This document shows, one piece after another, positions 48,988 through 63,900 of a stretch of DNA of 64,000 nt; the stretch's first letter is position 1, and each line of letters begins with the position of its first letter. The stretch is from Asterochloris sp. CNOR1 (Eukaryota > Chlorophyta > Trebouxiophyceae > Trebouxiales > Trebouxiaceae). The notes beneath the pieces were generated by a model that saw only the letters and a list, made by a program, of their open reading frames with translations, did not search any database and was not told the origin of the DNA. A program made the translations under genes and the position numbers. The stretch is from NCBI GenBank assembly GCA_963969365.1, contig OZ017753.1, forward strand, positions 62,001 to 126,000, read 5' to 3'.

Positions 48988-51900
48988 CTAGTGATCTGTG
49001 AGCTGAAGAGCTGCTGCTGGTGTCATTAACTCACTGCAGGCAGCAATCATCCTGAAAAGTTGTGACTGAATATCCAAGGAAAGGATCTGACAAACGCCTA
49101 CCTGAAGGCCAAAGCCTTTGGAGTTCTCGATGGCAAGCAATAGGCGTTGCTTCAGCTTATCCTTGTCCTGCATGAGGACAGATGTATCATGACGACATCG
49201 CCTGCAGCATGGTCAAAGGCAGTCATGGCCGCCACATTAGCCAGCAGTACCTTGTATTCAGGTAACAAGATGTAGTTGAAGCAGGTGTGCGCTGTGGGCA
49301 GCCTGCAGATACACGCATGTTGAACTGTGTCAGTAGACGCTCAATGTTGCTGAGAGATAGATGCTGAGGCGGGCAGGCTGCATGATATCAAATCAATGCA
49401 CGCAGTGGGGTACGCCATCAGGAGCTGGGCGCACCTGTCAGAGTCTGGACCACCGCGTTGCACCACAAGTTTAAGCTCCCCAAGGCCCCCAACAGGCGCC
49501 CTGCAGCGTAAGGTATATGAACTGAGCTGTAAGGTGAGGCAAACCCTGTGTTGAGTTTTACCTGCCACATGGTGTGTGACAAGGGCAAGGGAGGTCACAG
49601 TTTTTGCAGAGCAGGCACCTCGCGCACTGCTGCCAGTGGCCTAAGCGCCTCTCTCAGAGCTGCAAGCTGTGAAGCCTCACCTGTCGCTGCCTGTTGTGAA
49701 GGCCAGGAACCTCTTCTTGGCATCTAGCGGCAGTGAGTGCAGCACTTCCCAGAACTGCCTGATGGTAGGGTGCTCGGCGCTGAAACCGCCCTCATAGCGA
49801 GCGCTCCTCTCAAGAGCCTTGAAGTCCAGGTGGGGCAGCCCACACACAAGGAGCTCCAGCTCAAGGAAGCTGAACAGGGTCAGGGCAGGACCGCCACACA
49901 CCTGCACTGGGCAAGGCATCGTGATTTAGAAGCGCAGGGTGGCTGGTGAGAGGCCGTCACACACCTGCAATCAGAGCATTCTCGTGGTTCGGAGACAACA
50001 GCGGGCTTGCAGAGGCCGCCATACACCTGCAGTCAGAGAGGCCGTGTGGTCTCGGCACCAAGCGGGCCTGTGCAAGGTCGCAGTTGGATTGCCACACAGC
50101 TGCAGTCACCCAATGATGTGCCTAAAGATAGGCAGTTCAGGCCATTGCTGGGCCTTGGGCTTGGGCATCAGCGTGCCTCAAGGTCTGCATCAGCAATCTC
50201 ACTTTTGACACAGAAGCAAAAGCGTGGGCGTCGACTTTCATGGCTTCAGGAGGTTTCCTTTGCTGATTGGCATCAAAGCTTAAGATAGTCCCAGCTCGGC
50301 TGCACAGTCTGTGGCCCTGACCACCAGCAGACCTGCACAAGATGGGGAGGGGCTGGGGCACACCTATGTTCAGGAAGTAGCATAGAGCTGTGGCAAGCTG
50401 CAGGCAAGGAGGGTCGAGGCAAGGTTGCCCATCCAGGAAAGCAACCTACAACAAGCTCTTGGCAGGCGCATGTGAGGAGACAGCAGCTGCAGGAAGCTCA
50501 AGAGGGTTGCTGCTATCCCCAGGCTGCCCCTTGTGGCAGGCACAGCAGGGCGGGATGAACAGCATCGGGACTTTTCTTGGTTTTGCACAAACCCCCCTAA
50601 TTCAACTGATCGTGGGCAGTGCTGAAAGCATTGTGTGGCCTGGCCTGGCCCTCTCATCCACTCTGCCCCCAGGCTCTCACCGACATGAAGCCGCTCCTGA
50701 AGGCGGTCAGCTGCTCCTTGATCGAGTCCCCCAGCCGCCACTGCGTGTACAGATGCACATACTCCGCCCTGCAGGCCAATGGCAGCTTCATCAAGGGATG
50801 TTGGGGAGGCTGCCTGCGGCAAAGCTGCACGCACTTTCAATGAAGTCAGTCCTACAGCAGCAACTCCTGCTCTCCTCTCCTTGGCTGGTGTGTAGAGCTG
50901 CTAGCATTGCACCTTGGGAAGCACACCAAGCTTGCAGCTGTGCACCTGTTTTCAGCCGTGACGGGGATCTCCGAGCCTCCAGGCTTGAGCTCGTGTGTTC
51001 TGATCTCCCCGAACACGTCGTACTCTACAGCAAACACCTGCAAAGGCATCTAAGACTGAGCCGCATCTGACTATTGCCTGGTGCACAACAGGGCAGGACA
51101 AGGTCTGACAAGCTCAGGAATGCACATGGAGTGCAAGATGCAACAAAACCACAATCACAGTGCACCCCAGTCTCTCGGCCCTCGCCGCTGGCAAGCATAT
51201 CTTGAAAAGAAGTGATAAAGCTTCTGACAAAAGGGGACACTGTATGACGCTGATCTGGCTGGACTCATGATGGATAGTAGCAGAGTAGGACGCCAAGTGA
51301 AAAGGAACCTCACAGAGGTGTAGGACCTCATGAAGGTGAGTAGACTTCCACAGACGTCTGAGGGTTTTGTCACTAAGCCTGATTCTGCTCACTCTTATCT
51401 GCTTTTGGCTGGTTCGTTGAAGCAGTGCTTGAGAGACTTTCCTGACTGCTCCACACATCGCTCCACACTTATGAGCAGAATGGACCCTCGGGTGCCCCCC
51501 CGCAACTCACCTGCCCGAGCTCCTCTACGTTGCCATTGTAGTCGAGCAGCTGCTGCAGGCCCTTGCCCAGCTCTGGCAGGGTCTTTTTCAGGTCCTGCAG
51601 GCAGTGGGATGCATCAAATTTGTGGGGGCAGGGTGCTTGCAAAGTGCCCCTGCAGACTGAATCTGGTTCGGCTGGTGAGCAGCTTGATGAGCCAGACCAA
51701 TAATGCACATCAAAGCTGACTGGGACATACCACAGGTCAGTACCCAGAGGGAGGCATTTGGCCCAGCATGGTCATTGGTGGCCAGGGCACATGCAGGCAG
51801 CCATGATGAGCTCACACTGCCTTGACATGTGAGCATGTGTATGTGCTGCAATGTGAACACAGAGGCAGTGCGCATGCCCAGCGTATGCAGCAGTCACCCC

Positions 51901-54900
51901 TGAGGCAGGATGCAGAGGGCATGCTAGACCCTAAACCCCAAGCTCAGGCAGCAGTCACCTCAAAGGTGAAGGGGCGATTGAGTAGCTGCTTGTAGATCAG
52001 CAGGGGGAAACGTACATCGCCCAGGATGACCGAGTTGTAGATGGCCTGCAGCAGGGCAGGCACTGGAGCGAGGAATGAGGTGGGAAGCTTCGAGCAGGCC
52101 TTGACCACATGGCCTAGTGTGACATGGGCTCTGAATGCCTGCGGCAGGGCAGGCATTGGAGTGGGACTGGAATGGGAGGCCCTCACACACGACTCCGATA
52201 TGTCGCCTGATATATAGGGCCCTCAGCAGGGCACACTTTGGGGCTAGGGTCCCTGCAGGGGTCAATGTGCTCTTCGATCTCTCAGAGAGGGCAGTGTACT
52301 GTTTGCTGGTGCAGCTAGCCAGAAAATTGCAATGAAAAGGCCTGTGACACTGCCGGCACTGCAGCATGAGTTCAAGTAGGCACCAACTGGTCTGAAGGCT
52401 GCTGCTTGAGGCCTGTGTGATGGCAAGACATGTTTACTTGCGCGTGCTGGTGCAGGCAAAGGGCTACAGGAGGGCACGCGCTTGCAGCAATATTGCTGCA
52501 AACTGTTCTTGCCCAGTCGTGAGGGTGCTGCATCAGCACCAGAAACAGCAAGCCATCCCTGAGGTCAGTTGCTGTGAAGGCAGGCAGGCAACAGTACTGC
52601 AGGCACACCGTTGCAGATTGGCGCTTTGCTGGACAGAAGGCAAGAGAGATGCTGGGCAGAGTGCTCCTCATGCCGCTGCAGGTCGGCTCACCAACCCCAG
52701 GATGCTGCCAACCAGCTGGTACTCATGTGCCAGCTCTGCTGCAGCCTGATTGAAGAGGAAGGTGCGGGTGGACTCCTGCCACACAAACATGCCGTAGTCC
52801 TGGAGCACAGACGCAAATACTCAAACAGGAAGTCCACAACCAGATGCATGCCAATTACGATGCATGAGGGTAGCAGCACAGGTTGCTACAGCCAGGCTGC
52901 TGTGCAGAGCAGTGCATGCACTCACTGGGTTGAAGAGCTCCCGCGTCAACAGCATGAAGAACCTGCAGCAGGGGCATAGGACACATAGTGCACCTCATCC
53001 AGGGCTGCACAGCCTGGCTGAGCAGGTCACTGTTTGACTGGGCACCAAGGAACAGCCAGCAACTGGGCATGATGGATCTGAGCATGGCCCAGCCGCTGCA
53101 AGGCAATGTCAGAATGCGATATCTTGGTGAAATGGCCCGCATGTCCATGCTTGATGTTTCAGCAGGGCTTTGGCCATGTGGCACAACTTTGTGGCAGGAC
53201 TTCAGTCATGCCGCACATTTTGTGCCAATGTGTAAGCCAGGTGGCACAGATTTGTGGCAGCCCAGCCTGGCTGTTCAGATCTGCGCCTGACTGAGTGCAA
53301 GGGGGGGCGCAGGTGTAATGACATCACGGAGGCACAGCCGAGCCAGGCGTCAGTACGTCAACAGGCAGCAGAAGTGCAGAGGGTGGGGGGCCCAAACAAC
53401 TGCGTCTGCCTCATGTGCAGTGATTGACTTGCACGTTGGCGGACTCCCAGCTGCTGCTGGCATGTGCAGTGCTGCTGCTGCAAGGAGTGACGTGGCAATG
53501 GTCGTCCCTGAGCCAGTGGCACAGCAGTCACAGCTGTCAGATATTGCTATAGCGCCAAGAAAACACAGCAGGTGCACCCCAAGCCATGCTGCCCTTGCCC
53601 TAAAACAGCAGCAGGCTCACTCTTTTGTGACACCACCCTCATCCAGACCCTCCTCCTCCACATCGTCGGATACAAAGCGTACCTGCACATGAGAGAGTAC
53701 TGTTCACAAGCACTGTGGTGTGCTATGCAACAACAGCCAAGTCAGACCATTCAGGACTAAGGGCAGGCAGGCAGGCAACAAATGTTAGCAGCTGCAGACC
53801 CTTTGCAGACTTATTACATGTAAGCGCATGCCAAACCCTAAGGGCCCACATGTAAGCAAGGGCCAAGTGGCACAACCATGACATGAAGACACCTGCCCTT
53901 ACCAAAGTGCCCGTCTGGTGGGCCAGGACACAGTGTACGCTGTGCCAGAGCAATGTACTTGCGGGCGAGAGGGGTGCAGCACAGGTGGCTGCACGATTGT
54001 TGCGCACCAGCCACTCAGCAGCCCAGGCGGACCCTCACAGCGGCTTACCCTCAGGGGCTTCCCCAGCTCGCTGCCGCGCCCTGTCAGCTGGTTGAGCGCA
54101 TCTTGCATAATGTGCTCCCTGCGGACCCGGATGTCCAGGCGAGCGACCATGCCAGGGTGCACCCCCTGGAAGATGGCCTGCAGCAGCAACAGTACCCCTT
54201 CACCCATGTTCCTTCATGCGCACCGGTGGTCAGCCAGCAAAAGGCGCTGGATTGTGCTGGTCTGGCAAATGAATGCACCGCTCTGACATTGGCCTCCCTT
54301 CGAGGTCAGTGCCTGTCCTAGGATTCATGAAAGGACTTACCACATGTGCTAAGATCTGCTGATTGACTTCGATGTTTGTGCAGCAAACAAGACAAGGCTA
54401 GAGAAGTCCCTTCGTTTGGCTGCAGAAAGAAGTGCTGGTCCCAATGATCTGCAGCTGCTCCATGACCCCTCAACCCAAGCAAGTCAAGCCAGGCTCACAT
54501 TGATCACGCTGGACTCCATCTCCTGCTGCTTGCGCATCATGGCCTCCCCGTGCAGGATCTGGGTCTTTGCCTCGGCCGTCAGCACAAAGGGTAGCTGCAG
54601 GATGGAGACCAGCTCTGCGGGCTGCCCACTGATTGCCATGCGCTGCAGCCAAGCAAAAAGGAAGCACTCAGCGCAGAGAACATGTGCAGGATGACAACCA
54701 CTCAGCAGGATTCCTGCTGGTCGCCATGCGATGCAGCCAGACACAAGTAGCATTTAACAAAGGCCTTGACTCTATGATGCAAGCAAACCTGGACAGTATT
54801 GCAGAGGGGGCAGCAGGACTGGCTGAGTTGCCCCTTGTCAGCCAAAGACACCGTTGCTGCACAGCAGATGAAAAGGACAGGAGAAGCTTTCCAGCGCCTG

Positions 54901-57900
54901 CTGTCGGGTTGTATAATAAGCATGCTGATCTGAAACCTAGCTCGTCTCCCAGAATCCTGCTTGACAGGCTCCTCAGCCCAGCAGGACTGGACTGTAGCAG
55001 GGCAGATCCCCTACACCTGGGCCAATGCACCCGGCACTTGCCAGTTGGCGGCGCCACCAGACGTACTCCTGCTGCAGGTTGGCCGCCTCGCTGAGCGCCC
55101 GGTTGTAAAAGTCGGTCAGGGGTAGGCCATCCTGCCGTGCACTGTTGCTGGTGTAGCACAGGTACAGCAGGTGCAGGGCACGCATCAGCAGGCGGCGGTC
55201 CATTTGGTCATGCTGCAGCAGGGGCATGGCGAACTCTGAAGTCATCTCACATTTGCGCGAGCCATTAAGGTCAGCTGCAAGCCGCTATGCTGCAGCATGG
55301 CTTTCGACCGCCTCTTGGCGCCTCTTTTTGTGCAAAGAGGCAGTAAGGCACGACACCTAATCATGCTGCAGGGACATGAAGACTTCCAGCTGCAGAAACT
55401 TTGCTGCTCAAAGGACTGCAAAACATTGAGGCAGCACTGCCTGCGACTTAGGCCATGAACATGGCCCCTACCTGAGCATCTGCTGCAGTGGGCTCATGCA
55501 AAGCTTGGACGTCGGTGACAAGGGGCAATTGCAGTAGAAGCTGAACAGGGAACACCAAAAGAGGCAGATGGACCAAGCAAAGGACCCTGAGGACAGGGTT
55601 TCGCCAGATAAGAAGAGCCCACTGCCCTGTGCACCTGGTGCTGCGCAACGTTGCTCAGGTAGGCTTGCACGGGGCCCACAACGCGTACGGAGAATTGCTC
55701 CAGCATCAGGTCCTGCAGGCACCTTGGCTGCTAAGAGAGAGGGAGCAGACCCTGAGCAATGAAGGCCAGCCAGGAGAAAGCACGTGCCTTGGCATGGAGC
55801 CTCAGGGCATGCTTCTGCGTCGCAACGACCAGCCGGCGAGGGTCTCAGCCCTCAGCTGGCATCTCACCTCTGACTGGCCACAAAAAGAGCTGAAAACAGG
55901 CACTTCACCTAGACGCAGCAAGTTGCACAGCTCCTGGCAAGCAGACCTTACTGGAGGACGCACATGAGCGCATGCTGCAGCACTTGCAACGCACCAGCTC
56001 TGGATGCAACCATCAAGCCCAGGACAGGCTTGTTACACCTTAATGCTGAATCCTGTCCAGTCAGAAAGATCTTGCAGATGCAAGGCAGGCAGGCTTGCCT
56101 GCAGCCAGTAGTGCAGCATCTGTTTGTATTCTCTGGTCAACTCTGAGGTTACAGCGGCCAGCTGGACCATCATCTGGCGGCCCAGCGCGCTACTGGACGA
56201 CAGCAGCGGGTTTTGCTGCAGACAGGCACAATTGATTTACTTGTTTGTTGGCAACTTCACCAGCCAGCAGTGCACTGCTTTAGATGACTGCGGCGCCAGC
56301 GCTCCAATCACTTTTGGCACATGAACAAGGTTTGGATGCAGATGAGCTGGCAGCTCTGAAGGCAGCATGAATCAGGGTGAGAGAATCCAAGCCCAGGGGC
56401 ACAGAGATGGTGCCTTACCTCGGGAATACACCCGCTCCTTTGAGCTCAAGCATAACAGCCAGCAGCCGAGCAAACCAGGTTGTTGATGTTCGTAGTGCTC
56501 GCAGACCAGGCTAGGCAGTCCCATGCAGCTGCGCACCATAAGGATGAAGATGGCTTGGAGCAGTGTGGCTGCGTCTCCAATCAGAGGCGGCCGCTGAGTG
56601 TTGGGGGGTGGCGTGGTCAACAGGGTGGTCAAACCATCCAGCGTGCGTAGACATGCAGCCCGCAGCGTCTCAATGAGCTCAACGCTGGAATACTGCAGCA
56701 CACAGTCGCGGTTATTTGCAAGTGGTGCTGGATGTGAGGCAAGAGACATGCACTGTCTCAGAAACAAGTATGGCAGCAAAAGTCAGTAGGTGCAGTGCAA
56801 ATTGTTGCATGCAGGACTTGGCTGCCCCTGGTAATGCAGAGGCCAGGCAGCCTAAAGGCCCCTGTACTGAAGGGCAATGTGATGTCCAGGGATCTCTGGT
56901 GCCCACATCAGTGATTTCCTGCTCAGCTTTTGCTCTGCAAGCTTCTCCCACTGCTGTGCAGCGAAATGTTTTCATGGTGTGGACGCCCTGATGGCACACT
57001 GCCTCTGGTTGAGGGCTGTGGGTATCCCCTCCATCCCTGCAGGCAGTGTTTCTGCCTGAGGCCTGGTGAGGAAACCTCCAGCCCCCAACCAGAAGCAGTG
57101 CCTGCAGGGCACCCTTGACTTCAGCACCGCATGGTGCTGATAGGCGCATGTAGCCTCACATGCACGCAGTTCCAGACCCTGCCCAGCTGCCAGTAGTGGC
57201 TGCACAGCAGATCAGCATCAGCACTGCATGTACCTGTGTGCCATGCAGGGCAACATCACAGTTCAGCTGACACACCCAAGCCTTAGACCAGAAGCTTCAC
57301 TTGAATCATGTACAAGCCCGCTCAAGGCATCACTGCCTGGCAGGGAGATTTCAGAGACAATGCCTGCACAGCAGCCCCGCCACAACCACTGTAAAGTGCT
57401 TTGTGCAATGACATGAGATGCGAAGCAAGAATGCCCAGCAGGGACAGTCCAGAGGCAGTGCCCGCGTGGTAGCTCACCATAAGCATTGCGTGGTACATGT
57501 GGGCTATGCGTGGGACGTCCAGCCCATGCTCAGTGGCCATCATCTGCTCTGAGGCAGACAGCTTTGCCAGAGCCTGGCGCTGCTGCGGAGTGCGCTGACT
57601 GGGCTGGGGGCTCCGGAAGGCAGCCACCAGGTAGGCTGGGTTGCCAAACAGATTGGAGACGGCAACTCGCAGCTGAGCTTCCTGCAGGCAGGTGTGCATA
57701 TATGAGAGGCGGCGACTTGGCTGCTGAACAGGTCAGATATACAGGCTTGTAGCAGAGATTTCAGCAGAAAGGTGTGAAGGCAGGTCAAAGAATGAAGCTG
57801 GGCTGCAGAATGGGCTGAAGTCAGCAAGTTGCATAGCTTCCTGCAGGCAGTTGTGAAAGCAGGGAGGCTGCAGCTTGGTTGATGAACAGAGTGGAGATGG

Positions 57901-60900
57901 TGACTTACAGCAAGGCTTCCTGCAGACAGGTCTGGGGACACATGGGAGGCTGCAGCTGGGCCAAACACAATGCAGAGGCTGCTTGCAATTGCTCTGCCTG
58001 CTGCAGACAGACAACTGATTGCAGAGGCATGGACACAGCAGCTTTGATCAGTTTCAAGTGCTCACATGGGTCCTCTGCAAGCAGGGTAGCATGCAGGTCG
58101 AAAGCAAGACGCAGCCAAAGAGTCCGAGACGGCAGTTGGCAGAAAAATGAAGGCTGTTGGTACACAGGCCGCCGTGGCTGCAGTGGTCATGGGGCAGGCT
58201 GTGGCTGCAGTGTCTAACAAGCTGGAGGCAGCTGTTGTCTGCAGACAGCCTTGCGGAGAAGCACAACCCAAACAAGCCCAGGGAAGACAAGAATCTGAGG
58301 CTTTTGCACGCAGCCATAGCTGGAGCACAGCAGCCATGAGTCGCTGCTGGAGATGCACTGCACCACCGCCACAGCTGTGTGTGAGGCAGGACGCAGGGCG
58401 TGTAGATACCAAGTAGCTGTCAGGCTCGAGGCACCCACTACTGCCTTGCACTGGTCTCACCTGCTCTGGCCGCTCATGGAGGTTAGCATATGCCTGGGGA
58501 TCAGCAGCCATGCGTGGCAGCTGTAGGGGTATGAGGCCGTCCCCGCAAGCTGCCTTGGGCCCCACACTCAAATGCTCGCCAGGCTTGGGGTGGCGCATGG
58601 AGGCGATGCTGTGGTCGCCGCCTGCAGCAGTACACGGCAGCGCCTGGGTGCTAAGGCTGTGCAAGGGTTAATAGCCAGCAGCTGCATGCACTCTATCCTG
58701 CCTGCATTGGGGCACACAAGAGCAGTGTCTGGGGTCTGAAGCTGCCATCTTTTGGGCATCCAGGCACATCAGGTGGGTGCACTCAGTACCCGCCTGCAGC
58801 AGCGCCGCCATATGCAGTTGCCAGGGCTGCAAGTGACACCCAGGCAGCATCTGAGTGCACACTGTGGCAGGCCCATAAACTGGGGTCCACGGGTGTGCAT
58901 GGCGAAGGGTCTCGGGTCCAAGGCTGTGCATGCAACCCAGCTGCTGGCTGGGTGCGATCCAAGGCAGGGCACAGCACGACAGCATCTACATAGACCCACA
59001 GAATTGACTCCTGCTCGCAGGGATATGCTGATTCTATCAGCCTAATACCCCCATGCCACTGTGAGGGAGCGACCTTGCAAAAGGGCTTACTGTGGATGGT
59101 GCTCCCCATGCCAGCTCTGGCTTGGTGCACTGAACACAAGTGTTCAAGTCGAATTAGAAGGTTCCACTGCGCTGGACGTGCTCAAGCATTGACGCAGCAC
59201 AAACATGTGAGCCAGGCTCGGCCTGACCCCAGAAGACAGAGTAGTGGTCTTGTACCTGCAGGCCGCTGCTGTGATTTGGCAGTGAAACACATGGCTCAGC
59301 CAGCTGCCCACCTGCGACCACAAACTGCACCACGGCGCTGTCTGGCAGGCCCTGCACCAGGACAGGGCTGGAGCTGCACTCCTGATGTGAGTCTTGGCCC
59401 AGCTGGCCCTCGCTGTTGTCCCCAAAGGCCCACAGCCTGTTGTCAGCGCCCAGCGCCAAGGTATGGCGGCCTCCAGCGTTGACCTGCAGCAACATTGAGA
59501 TATCTCTCAAAAGTCCAGCGCCAAAATACAGCGGCCTCCAGCGTTGACCTGCAACCAAGTTCAGATATCCTCACAAATCTAGTACGTTCACATGTTGCCT
59601 TCTTTAATTGTTGCCTCCTTCAACCAGTCACTGCAAAATGCTCCTTGCTGTGAAACCCTGGCTCCTCATCAATCCTGCTGTATAAGGCCGGTGACACATT
59701 ACTGAGACAGAATACCCCCAACATGCCCCAGAGTGGAGGGTGCTGCGACTACTTGCGCCTGATGGTACTGCTAAGAGACTGAGCGATGGATGGGGAGGCA
59801 GCAGAAGGTGTGCCTGACCATGACAAGGCCAAGAGCATGCTGCAGCTGCAGCTGACATGAGGGCCACTTCTGATGCTGTGGTATCTTTGCCTTCAAAGGT
59901 GGCACAGCTGTCTGACATGCACACCCTGGGCCCCCCAGCTCAGGAAGGCAGACTCCAATCCCACCTGCACAATGCGCTCGTTTTTCAGAGTCTCCACTCG
60001 CTTTGGGTAGACACAGGCGGGGTTGGTGTCTCCGTGACCTGTTTGGCCCCATGTGCCTGCAGGAGTACTGCATGCTGAGGCAAAAGGTGTTAGCAAAGGT
60101 AAAAGATTGCAATTAATACATAGTGGTTACTGGATTGTTGAAAAGAGATGCAAAGTCTGGCAACATGCTACAGATCATGTGCAGCAAAGGCTGGGGCAGG
60201 CAGGCCACTTGACTGGCTGCAAGCCTTTTCGCCTATGCAATCATGATATCGCTCTGTTTATTGCTGCCTTCACAGCAGCTGATGGGTGCAGGCTTTGCCG
60301 TTTTGTGGCTGGCACTGCTCTGGCCACGTACTCTTCACAGCATGCTATTTTTGCTCTTGCCTTACGGGAAGATCATCTTCAACTGGCTGGGCCTGCCCTC
60401 GACATGAGGGCTTGCGATGCATGCTCTAATGAGGTGTGCTCACCTTGCCCCCAGCTCCACACCTCGCCTTTGTCTGTGAGGACGACGGTGTGCTCAGCAC
60501 CGCAGGAGATCTGCAGACAGCCACAAATTGGCATAGCTACACAAGGTTGCACTGCAGAGGGCCCTGTCAGGCATGAGCCTTGAGCCAGCAGCAGGGGCAC
60601 TGCGGTGCATTGCACAGGGCACAAAAGCGGCAGACACATGACAAAGCAAGCATTGATTGCTGCTGATGCAGTGTTTTCAGACAGACGCATTCCTGGCAGC
60701 AGCAGGGGCACTGCAGTGCACTGCGCAGAGCACAACAGCGGTAGGCAAGGTATAAAGCAACTGTCGAGGCGCCTTCAGGCACCGAGCTACAGCTGGAGGC
60801 ACACCTGTGTGACCTTCTGCGTCACAGTGCGCACTGGCGCTGGCGTGCTGGCATTCTCGACAGTGCCTGAACCCAGCTGCCCATATTTGTTCCACCCCCA

Positions 60901-63900
60901 GGTGTAGACCCTGCAAAAGCAGGTGCGCCTCTTCATGCAGAGCATGCCCCACGAACTGCACAAGCACTCTCAGGGCCTGCTGCACACGCAAACAAGCATC
61001 AGCATACACTGCCAGACTGCAAAGGCCCAGATGTTCCAAAAGCCAGTCTTTGCTAACAGTCAGTCAGCAGTCACAGTTATGTGCCTGCATATGGGGAACT
61101 GATGTGGGCAGGGCTTTCTCAACTGTTGCATTTATGTAAGGCTGCTAATGTCAATCCCTGCAGCACTCACTTGCCATCCCAGGTGAGGGCAGCCGAGTGG
61201 TGCTGCCCACAGGAGATCTGCACCACGCCGACCTGCCACAGGACCTGGACCTGCCGCGGGCGCTGCAGCTCTCCAGACCCCACACCTGCATTGCAGGGAC
61301 AGTCAGGCATGTGAGGGGTGATGCCTGGCCAGGCAAAGCCCTGGTGGCCAGAGCCACAGACACGACATGACCTGGATATGCTGCAAGCGCTGTGTGATAT
61401 CCACATGGAGCAGCATGCGCAGGGCTGCGCTTTCAAAAGATGTTGCCCAGCTTGGCAGCAGCAAGGACAGGCGCAAGTCTGTCTGTTTCTGGCCTGCTGG
61501 GGACTTGGCCTCACGAAGAGAGCGCACAGCAAAGATCACTTTGTCAAGATAAGCGGGGCAATTGAGCGGGGCAAGCACTGCTGAGAACATGGAGCTGGCG
61601 ACGCCTGAGCTACAGAGAGTGCAGGCTCATGTGCCCAGAGTAGCAGGGGCACTTCAAAGCTGCAGGAAGTGCACACAGCGCAGCCACCTCTGTCCTTCAT
61701 GCAGGGCATTATGACCTGCATCTAAAAGTCTAGCAAGCAGGGGTGGCGCTTGCGCTCCCTGTCTGCCTCCATGTATAGTTGCAGCTCGCAAATGAAGTGC
61801 AGCAAGAGTGATGACTTGCACCCAGCTGTGGGCAGGCCTGGCCACAGCCGCAACCGCAGGTGACCACTGAGCTCTCACCTACTTCACCGTATCTGTTGCT
61901 GCCCCACGCCCAAACATTGCCGGTGGTGGTCAGCGCGACGCTGTGTTCTGACCCAGCTGCCACACGGGCAAAGTGCTGCACGGGCAGCACCCGGGGATGG
62001 GCCACCACTGTGCCAGCGTCCTTATGCCCTGCATGACAGTTTGTGTCTGGTCAGCATGTCCCATCTGCTGGTGTACCGCTGCTAGAGGCGGCCAGCTCTC
62101 ACCCTGCACAACTTGCAGCAGCCAGTGCAAGCTGCCCACCAGGCTGCAAGCTGATAGAGGCGGCTGCTGGGCCTGCATCAGCTCTTCAACTGCATGATCT
62201 GCAGGAGCCAGCGCGAGCTGACCACCAGGCTGCAAGCTTACAGGGTCATGCAGATTCCGGGCATGCACACACACCCTGCTGAGCGCAGGGCTTGCTCACA
62301 GTGCTGTCCTTGCTGCGCCCTCTTGGCCAGCCATGTCATCTGCTATCTAGTGGCTAAGCCCATGGCACAGCTTGTTGTGGCAGCTCAGAACAGCAGGCAT
62401 GCTATGCCATGGATCTGATTGCTGCACCTGCCCCACCATCTGGTGTGCCCATGCCGGCCGAATAAGAACGCTAAGTCCACCCACCAGCTTGCAGAGCTGC
62501 ACTGTCTGCTGCACAACACTGCTGAGTGCGCTCACAACTCCCCAGCTGTCCAGCACCGCAGCCATGCGCTGATGCTGGACCAGGTGCTCCTCAAGCCAGG
62601 CGACTGACTCTCAAACACTCCACAGAGCTCCCCCACCCGCCTGATCAAACTCCGATGTGAATCCCCACCTGCTTGTTCTGACTGCGATGCGATACCCCCA
62701 GCCCAATGCAGGCATCCTCTCCTGTCTGCTCCCGGTCTGCAGTGCCGCAGCCAGGCAAGTCTCTTCCCTTGCCAAGACAGTGCACCCACCTGCGTACCTT
62801 GTTCTGCAGCCCCAGGGGAGCGATCGCACTGCAGATCATGCCCCCTTGCAGCAGAGCAAGCCCAGATCTGGCTTACAGCTCCCCACCTGTCTGCTCCAGG
62901 TCTGCAGCGCCCCAGGAGGCGATGGCGCCTTCCCGGATTACTGCCAGCACATGCGCCGGCCCGCAGGCCACATTGCTGACCCCGACAGTGTCCAGGGCCT
63001 CCAGCCTGCAGGGGTTGGCCTGGACCTCTGGGGGCCCTCTGTGACCTAACTGGCACGACTCATTGCTGCCGCACATGTACAGCTCAGCATCGCCTGCAGG
63101 CAGGGGGAACCTTGGGAGTGAGCTGCCTGGCACTGCAGACATTGACGGTGGTGGGGGTCTGTCATTCTGGCAGTGTGGAGCTCGCCAGGGCAGCATACAG
63201 CAGCACTTGCCACCTCAGCCCTCACGCAGGAGCACATTCTTTGAGGGCGCATCCAGGGCAGGGCGGCAGTGATCGAGCACAGGGCAGCCTGGAGGCTGCC
63301 ATGCGATGCCAGCCTGTTGCATGCTTTTCTACATGTTTGATCTCACAAGCAGCTCAGTGGATCGAAGTGCATGCCACCTGGGGGGGTCGACAACTCTTGA
63401 TGTGAGCCAGAGCCGATTGAGCTGCGTGGAGCTGCTGAGGGTGACCAGCCTGGGTGGACCTTGACCTGAAAGACTCGGCTGACCTGTGACAAATGCTGAG
63501 TTAAACAGGTTGGCGGCCGCGTGCAAGATGACCTTGCGGTCCAGCACCTGCACCCGCTGGGGGGCTGATGTGCTGCCCTCCCCACCAGTGCCCAGCTGCC
63601 CCAGATCCCCACGCCCCCAGGCATACACGTAGCTCTCTGTCACGGGCGGCGGGCGGATGTGGAAGCTGCTGCGGCTCTCCAGGGGGGCCCTGCATGTGGT
63701 CGATTGTGGTGCAGTTTATGCGACATTGCAGCAGCAGCTGTGGCAGCTAATTGGGGGCAACCTGCTTTGGCGATCAACAGCTGCATGAGAGCAGGAGCTG
63801 TCAAGGTGCTTGCTTACTACGTGGGCAGCAGAGGAATGCAAACGCTCCCCAGGGGAGCCCTGCAAGTGGCCATGAGGACTGTGATGCAGGTCTAGAAAAC

